DNA from: Adiantum capillus-veneris
Taxonomy: Eukaryota; Streptophyta; Polypodiopsida; Polypodiales; Pteridaceae
Length of the DNA stretch: 64,000 nucleotides
Reading direction: 5' to 3'
NCBI GenBank assembly: GCA_014529385.2
Contig: CM043969.1
Span: 24,413,946 to 24,477,945, forward strand
Part shown: positions 24,401 to 32,328 of the stretch, in pieces
Layout of the letters: each line of letters opens with the position of its first letter
Numbering within the stretch: the first letter of the stretch is position 1
Made by a program: the position numbers and the translations under genes
Notes under the pieces: generated by a model
What the model saw: only the letters and a program-made list of their open reading frames with translations
Database searches by the model: none
Told to the model about the DNA's origin: nothing

Positions 24401-27400
24401 CGAAAGCGACACGAAGTCTTCTGTGGCTCCTTCCTTGCTTCAACTTCGTCTAGAGACGTGCTTCTTTTGTCTTCAAGAATCTCCATGGCTGAAAATTCTG
24501 GAAACCATTTCCAACACAAAACCATGAACATAGCCATTCCATGTAAAGTGAGTGGAAAAATCTTGTCTTCGCTAAAGAATGTGTATACAATGTAGATGAA
24601 CATAGAGACAGAGTGACAACCCGTTCATCAAACACATAAAAACAATGAGATCGAATCTTTTGCTTATGATCTAGAGCAATCATTTGTGGCAATTCACAAC
24701 GGAAATGCCCATGTTTGGTGCTCACACTATCATGTGCTCGTTCGGAAACTGTGTCATGCCAAGGAAGAGATATGGAATGCGACTTCCTGACATACATACT
24801 TTTCAGCTTTTCACGAAAAATCCGCATACATTCGTACTCATCCATGAGAGAAACGTGCTCAACATACAATATGTCATGCCTAGGAAAAGGGATCACATAA
24901 CGATGTGACTAAAATACAGGAAACGATCACGAATGAAACGCTCGAACAATGCGTGCGTATCAATCATGCGAACACATAATACTTCCTACGAGGGTTCTTT
25001 GGACCTAGGCTCGAGAGCCAAGATCGCTTCTTCCTGAATGATCGAATCGTACTATGGGGATTCTTGGACCTCAGCTCGAAAGCCAAGATCGGTTCTTCGT
25101 GATTGATCGAATCTGCAACGAGGTTAGCTTTGCTAGTAAAAGCATCAACTAACACATCATCCTTGTGAACAATCACATCTTCTTCATGCAACTCATCATG
25201 CTTGTGAGAAATCACATCTTGATCATGCAAATCATCACGCTCGTGAGGAATCACATCTTGATCATGCAAATCATCATGCTTGTCATTCAAATCATCAGCA
25301 TGCTTCACACAATCATGCAAATCTTGTGTGTCATGCTTGGGAGAAGAAGAGACTGAGAGAGTCTCCTTTCCCCAAATCTCTTGCATCTGTGCCTGAACTT
25401 GAGAATAGAGTCGCTAAAACTCTTTGTTGTGGTGGTCGCTCTTTTCTTTGAGGGCTTTCTTCTCGCGATCAGATTTTTGTTGTCTTGCTTTGTTCGCTCG
25501 ATCAAATTCTGCTTCTCTTGCTTTGGCTTTCAAGCGTGCTTGCTCGCTCTTACGCGCTATGGCTGCCATTCTTTCTTGGTACTGGCGGTCTATGGCTGCC
25601 ATGTCTTCTTCGTAGGCTTTTCTTTTTGCTTCTCTTTCTTGGTCCAACTCTTCCCTAGGAGTTAGCGCAATCCTTGTCGTAGATGGAAAAGGGGAAGGGT
25701 CGGAAAAACCTCATGGTGGGGAAAATTCTTCTTCGCCTCTCTCATGCTCATCACCTCCAAGCGAAGTATCCATTCCGCTTCGAGTGATGACCATTCTAAA
25801 GTCGTGGGTTCTTAAGTTCACGAGGAACTTGGATTCTTGCGGGTCTTGGGTACTTGAGTCCACGAGGAACTTGGGTTCTTGGGGTTCTTGAGTTCTTGAG
25901 GTTTTCTTTCGCTTGCAAACCGCGTTTGAGAAGGATCTTCTCTTCACCCGAGTTCTACTCTTTTCCGCGGGTGCACCCCTTGGCGGCCTTGCGCTCATAC
26001 CAAGGTTGCTTTTTCCCACCTCATGTCGATTGGCCAGCCGCTAAGTGCACGGTCCGCTCTCAATGAGTGAAAAGAGACACAAGGGGAGGCTGGACAAGCC
26101 CTTCTTTCTTGGGATTCCTGTCACTCTTCAACAAAACACGATTAGGAATCGACACGCCCAAGAGAACTTGGGTTCGTGCGACCTCAACAAGCAAAAAAAA
26201 TTCTTGTGGTTCTTGTGGTTCTTTCCTTGAGTGATACAGAAGACTACCAAAGCTCTGATACCAATGTTAGGTGCAGCGGAATGAATGTTTGCGCTTTGCT
26301 CAAGATGAGTGCTCCGAAGTGTGCTAAAGGTTCCTTTTGTTCTTATGGAAGCTAGAGCCTTCCGTTCTTGATGAGAGAATGCTATGATCACAAACAAAGT
26401 GAATGGACACTATGTGTGCAAGTGAATGAGACTAAGAGATAGAGAGAAGAGAGATACGACACCAGAGACGTTGTAAAACCCTCTTTCGAAGGCCCCACTC
26501 TCGTCGGCGAGAGTGGTCTACTTATGATTGCACAAAGTGGTACAATGCCTATGCAATGAACTGATGCTACTTGGACTATGCCGATGACGACGACGGTTTG
26601 ATGGCTGAAATCTGAGATCTTTCTATTGCTGAAATTCGGGACTGTTTCGGTGGCTGAAAATGACTGTTTTGGCTGCGTTTTTATGGCTGAAAATCGGGGA
26701 TCTTCTGCAACCGATGGGGCTGAATCTGCTACCTCCTATGCATGCTGAAAACGCTGAGTCTTCTGCTGCAAAACAGGCTGAAAATGAAAATGCTGGACTC
26801 ATTTGCTACAAATGGGTTGCAAAGCAAAAACGCTGATGTATCTTCTGCTATAGATGGGCTGAAAACCAAAAACGCTATTGCCTTCCTCTAGCGTTAGTGA
26901 AATGCTGATGCTTCTGGTGTGCTGGCGATGATGCACAGATGGAAATGCTAGGGCTCTGTGTTGATGGCGATGAAGCAATGCTGACACGCCGGATCTTGGG
27001 GAAGTACTGCTGGGAAAACCAGAAACGCTACCTGCTGTTGTGAGAGGAAACGCCAAGGTTGGGGGGGGGGGGTCCTGCGGGTTCTGCTGAGAAGTTGCCT
27101 GTTGAGCGGGGAGCTCCTGCTGCCTCTTCTGCCAGAAAGTGCTAACTTGGGTTTGCTTATATATTAACTTAGCAAAAATTGCCCTAGCTACTTTTGTTGG
27201 AAAGTCACTTAAAAATAATAAGTGAAAATAACCAAAAATAAGGAAAATAGGCTAAATGCACTGGAAAATTCCCCTGACTGAATCTGATGGATTCTGAAGG
27301 GAATACTGATGATCATGCTGTGTGCAACCGGAGGATATGCATCTACACTAAGCGACTGGGCATGCACGGTCCACGAATAGACTCACAAAAGTGCCATATC

Positions 27401-29601
27401 ACTGCTAATGTAGACTTGACTAGATTGACTGAACTCTGATCATGCTGTAGCTTGTCCACAGACACATAGGGCTGGATGTGTCACGTGAACATGATGCTCT
27501 TGCTACCTTCTGCATGGTAGTGGTGCTTTCATAAACTGGCACAAGTCTTTTGGCTTTCTAGTAGGAGTAGATGAAGATTGTCATTGTGGTGTATAAGATA
27601 ATTTCACTTGGCTACCTAAAGGGAAGACTTCTAGATATTTGGGTTTCCATGTCAGGATTGATGTGTCCGTTGAGTTGCGAGCACAATTGCGCCCGTGCTA
27701 CGTCCATCAGGGAGAAACTTTGCCATTGGCCATTTATGGCTGGAAAAGCCCTTTTGGTGAATCAGGTTGTTCTTGCGACAGCTTGGTTCACTACATCGTG
27801 CATGACTCTTCACTCGGGCATCATGGCACGTTCAAGGCGCCTTGTACGCAACTTTTTGTGGGGTGGCATGGATGGCTTTACTGACTTTCGACCATGAGTT
27901 CATTGGAACACAGTCATTTTTCCTAGAGAGGAGGTAGGATTGGGGATTATTGACCGAGAGATGCAGAGCAAGGCATTGCTTGTGAAGCTCATAGTATGCG
28001 GCTTGTTTCGAGGAGCAGAGCCTTGGAAACAGTTTCTGCATCATGCTTTGTCACATACCTCTCCTCGTTTTGGATCTCTAGATTTTGCATCATGCCAGGG
28101 TCACACCTTTTTTCAAGGCTTGCCGACATATCCAATTGTCCCGCTCACTCTCTTAGGATATAGACCAGGTACTCTATAGCTGATACCAGATGCAGGTCAT
28201 GAGTTGGATTTCTGCCATCGAGACACAGTTTTCACCATGATATGCAGCATCATGCTTTGGACCATGTGAAGGCTCGCAGTGCCCACATTCTAGGCTCTCA
28301 ATCCCATTGTTTTGACAGCCATTTGGACAGAGCTGCTGCATACTCTTCACAGTCGGTGGGATTCCTCAGCCGGCTCCTCCAGGGAAACAGAGCAGCGTCG
28401 ATGCGTCTTTTCTTCAGAGATTGGTGAGATCGTCGGTTCTTTTCCATCGAGATCATGGCCACATCACATGGCATTATGCACCCCCATAGTGGTTTCTCAT
28501 ATAGACCACCTTGATGTATATATAGTTCACAACTTGTTAGCCCACTTTTGACTTCCTCTGGTGATAGGCCATTGTGCATCTCGAGAGGTCTCTTATGTAT
28601 ACAGAATACAACCCCTTTTCTTGCCAGACGTCACGTCGAAGCTGAAACCCCTCGCTGAATTTGTGGCGGCGTCTCTTGCGGGTTTGTACACGCTTCTCCG
28701 ATAGTGGGCTCTATGCGTCGATCTGCTTCCCATGCCTCAACCCGCACGCGGACGTAGCCTACTGCCCGGTTCCTTCTCATCTTCCTTCACCCTCACCCTT
28801 GCATCTTCCTCTGTTGATCGCTGGCTTATGGCGGTTTCTTTGTCTTCCCTTTTCTTTTAACATAGGCTTTTTCTTGTGGTTGCTTTCTTGTCTGCATGTT
28901 GTCTGTTGCTCGTGCTTGTGACTTCTTTTTTTTGGTGTGATGCACGATTTGTCTGCTTGCCTGCATGTTTTTTGCATGTGTTTGCGCGTCTGCTTGTGGG
29001 AGGTGTGCATGTGTGGATGATTGCATGCTGTCTGCTTCTGCATGTTTTCCTATTTATTTCCCTTGTTTTTTATCAACAGGCTCGGGTGTTTAGGGATTGT
29101 GGCGATCATGGAAGCTGGGTGGTTGAGCCTCTAGCCACTTCTTCAGCTTGTTTCATACCATGTTTTACTTATGCAGGTTGCAGAGAGCCATAGCCCTGTA
29201 GAATCTTGCCAGGGATGGCTGTGAGGCTATCTCTCTCCCGTAGTTTTGATGCAAATTCTTTGGTGGTGGTGGTGCTTATTCGTTGCTTACGGCCTTGGAG
29301 ACCAGGAGTTGGTTATTGGAGATTCTTGGTTGAAGTTTTGGCCTCCTTGTTGCAGTCTTGGTGGCTTGCTTCTGCTTCAGCTCTTTGCTTCCTTCTTCCT
29401 TTACTCCCTTGCTCCTAGCTTTAGTCGTATCACCCACTTTGTATCACTGGTAGTTTTTCCCCTGTGGTTTGTGGATGTTGAACATTACAGGGCCTTTTTC
29501 ACTATCAGATCTATACTATTCTGTGTGCCTTCGGGCTGATGTAATGCTTTCGGGCTTGTAACTATGATAACGTGATACAAAAGGGTCTCAAACTCCAGTT
29601 T

Positions 29602-29682
<81 letters not shown>

Positions 29683-29985
29683 AGAAGAAGAAGAAGAAGA
29701 AGAAGAAGAAGAAGAGAGTTTTAACGTCGTAGGAAACTATCCCAAGAGACCTTAAAGATCTAGCCGATGAGGAGTTGAACTCAAGACATGTTATTCAAGA
29801 GGGAAATGGCATAACCAATCTACCACACTTGGGTGATAGAAAGGTTATACCATTTTCCTCTTTTTATTAGCACACACACACACACACCCACCCACACACC
29901 CGAGAAAAGAGAGTTTTAATGTCGTAGGAAACTATCCCAAGAGACCTTAAAGATCTAGCCGACGAGGAGTTGAACTCAAGACATG

Positions 29986-30080
<95 letters not shown>

Positions 30081-31346
30081 AATGAAATGAAATGATATAT
30101 TACCGTCTTCAAAAGGCCAAAATGAGACCAAGCTGTTACAACATAGTGAATCTGATACCATGTCCAGAATAAAAAAGAACTGAAACAAAAATACAACTAC
30201 TACAAGCTGGGACCGTATGGATGTGCTAGCTAATACAAAAGGTGCCCAATACATTGTGTAGTACAATGAGAGAGGGGGGGGAGGGGATATGGTAGAGATC
30301 CATCCTCATCTGCACTCTGAAAGTATGGCTCGAATCCTTTGCTGTAGTCTCCATCGATATTGTGTAGCTCCTTTCCTCTATCGCGTTCGTCTAGATTTCC
30401 CTAGCTCCAATGCTCAGCCTATGAGAATGCCAGTAGTGGTAGTATGAGTGCGGGTAGAGCTCTACAATGGTGGCTGCTCCTCTGGGTGTCCAATATCTAG
30501 TGTAAAGAAACATGTAATCCGTCTCTGGGACTCTCTCTCTCCAGCTATCCTCACCAGTAGTAAAGTCCATGGTGAAGCCTTGTGTCTGAAACCATGATGT
30601 CATACCAGCATGATGTATCCCCCTATAGAGCTAATTGTCTGGAGGACTGTAGGGCCAACTTGGCATATCTATCTCTGGTAGTATCCCATAGGCTGTGTAC
30701 AAAGGAGACTGACCTGGTAAGCACCTCAATCTCCATTGGGGGGGGGGGGGGGGGGGGGCAGTTAACTCTGCCCGAATGATATCATGCGGTACGGAGGCCT
30801 TGGCTCTAATCAGCCGAGAGATCATAGATACCAAGGGCCTCTCCATACGTCTCCAACCATCCTGGCCTACAGAAGGTCCCCAAACGTGCACCCATATAGC
30901 ATAGTAGAGGAAACCAAAGTATCAAAGAGCCTTAACTTTGTCCTAGGTTCCTGGAACTGAACCTGCGAATTACACATCCTCTCCAATCCTCCCAAAGCCG
31001 CATAAGCTCTAGTCAGTCTAGTCTCTGCTGATCTTCTCAAAGAAAATCTCGGATCCGGTAAAGACTACCCCTTGTATACTCCACAATCTCCTGACCATAT
31101 GTGAAAGTAGGTGCTGATCTCCTGATCTACTGTGTTGTGGTTTTAAACACCATAACCTTGGTTTTACCAAGGTTTACACACAATCCACCATCCTCTGCAA
31201 AACTGTGTAGTGCATCCAAATGTCGCTGCATAGACGACATTCTGGGAGCATGCCCCATAATAGTTGGTATGATGAGGAGTGCAGAGAGATGAGAGCCCAG
31301 CTTCGATGAGGGGTTATCTGAGACTTGGAGGTTGGTTAGTTAGAGT

Positions 31347-31431
<85 letters not shown>

Positions 31432-32261
31432 TATTTCTTTTTTCATGTGGATGATTGCACTTGCAGGACTTCCAGTTGGGACTTGGCTAGCTACTATGGG
31501 TCATGATCCGTTATGTACTCGCTGTCCTTTGCGACTACATGAGTCACCTGCACACTGTCTTTGGTCATGCTCATCTTCTCATGTAGTGTGGCTAGTAGTT
31601 TGCTTTTTACTTAGCAGAGCTGGTGTTCAGCATGGATTTCTCACTTGGGGATCTGTCTCATGGTTGATGCCGATGCCCGGACCGCATCTTTTCTACGAGG
31701 GCTCAGACACAGATCCAGCTCTTATGCTTACCTCGACTGGTTATCGGCGAGGGACTTTGGCTATGTTACCACAGATTGCTTGGCAGGGGGATCCTCAGAC
31801 ACGTGATGAAGTTTTTTCAGTCATCACTAGCATTACACTATGGATGTTTGGAGAGCTCGTTGTCTTCACATTCTCAATGTGGCTCCACAGCTCCTTCAGG
31901 ATACCCTCACTGCCATTTGGCTGGACATCATTCACACCCTGATTTGGCAGTGGGATTCTTCCTCAGGTACATCTCGAGCAGCCGAGGCTCGTCGATTTGC
32001 CTTCCTTCGGCGTTGGGCCCGATCTCCACTCTTCTTCACACTTACAGGTGGCCAGATTACATGGCATTATGCCCCCCCTCTGTGGTTTCTCCTCCACTCA
32101 TCACACAGACCACCATGAGATTGTTCTAGTCGAGTTGTCACTATAGTGGCTCTCACCCTTACATTCAGCTTGTACACCCCACGTGATAGGCTATTTTGGC
32201 ATCCGCTGGGGATTATATTGTACTCAGTAATATACAGCCCTGATTTTTCCAAAAAAAAAAA

Positions 32262-32328
<67 letters not shown>

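Larger units (their letters stand above)
23228..27491 (-). mobile_element. Element B: second member of the non-autonomous LTR family, left LTR truncated
   Basis: Left LTR remnant 23228-24230, internal region 24231-26264, primer site 26252-26263, right LTR 26265 to about 27491. The left LTR lacks its first ~220 bases and starts at CTTCGAAGGCCCC, joined directly to gypsy RNase H. The internal region corresponds to element A's (same coiled-coil, [12 protein letters not shown], His/Asp repeats, FFP...MFM.LCWKWF), but with more frameshifts. Confidence 0.88.

Noticed and set aside
29772-29825. tRNA gene on the minus strand
   Set aside because: A- and B-box-like sequences are present but no cloverleaf stems could be drawn and a near-identical partial copy lies close by; better explained as a SINE.
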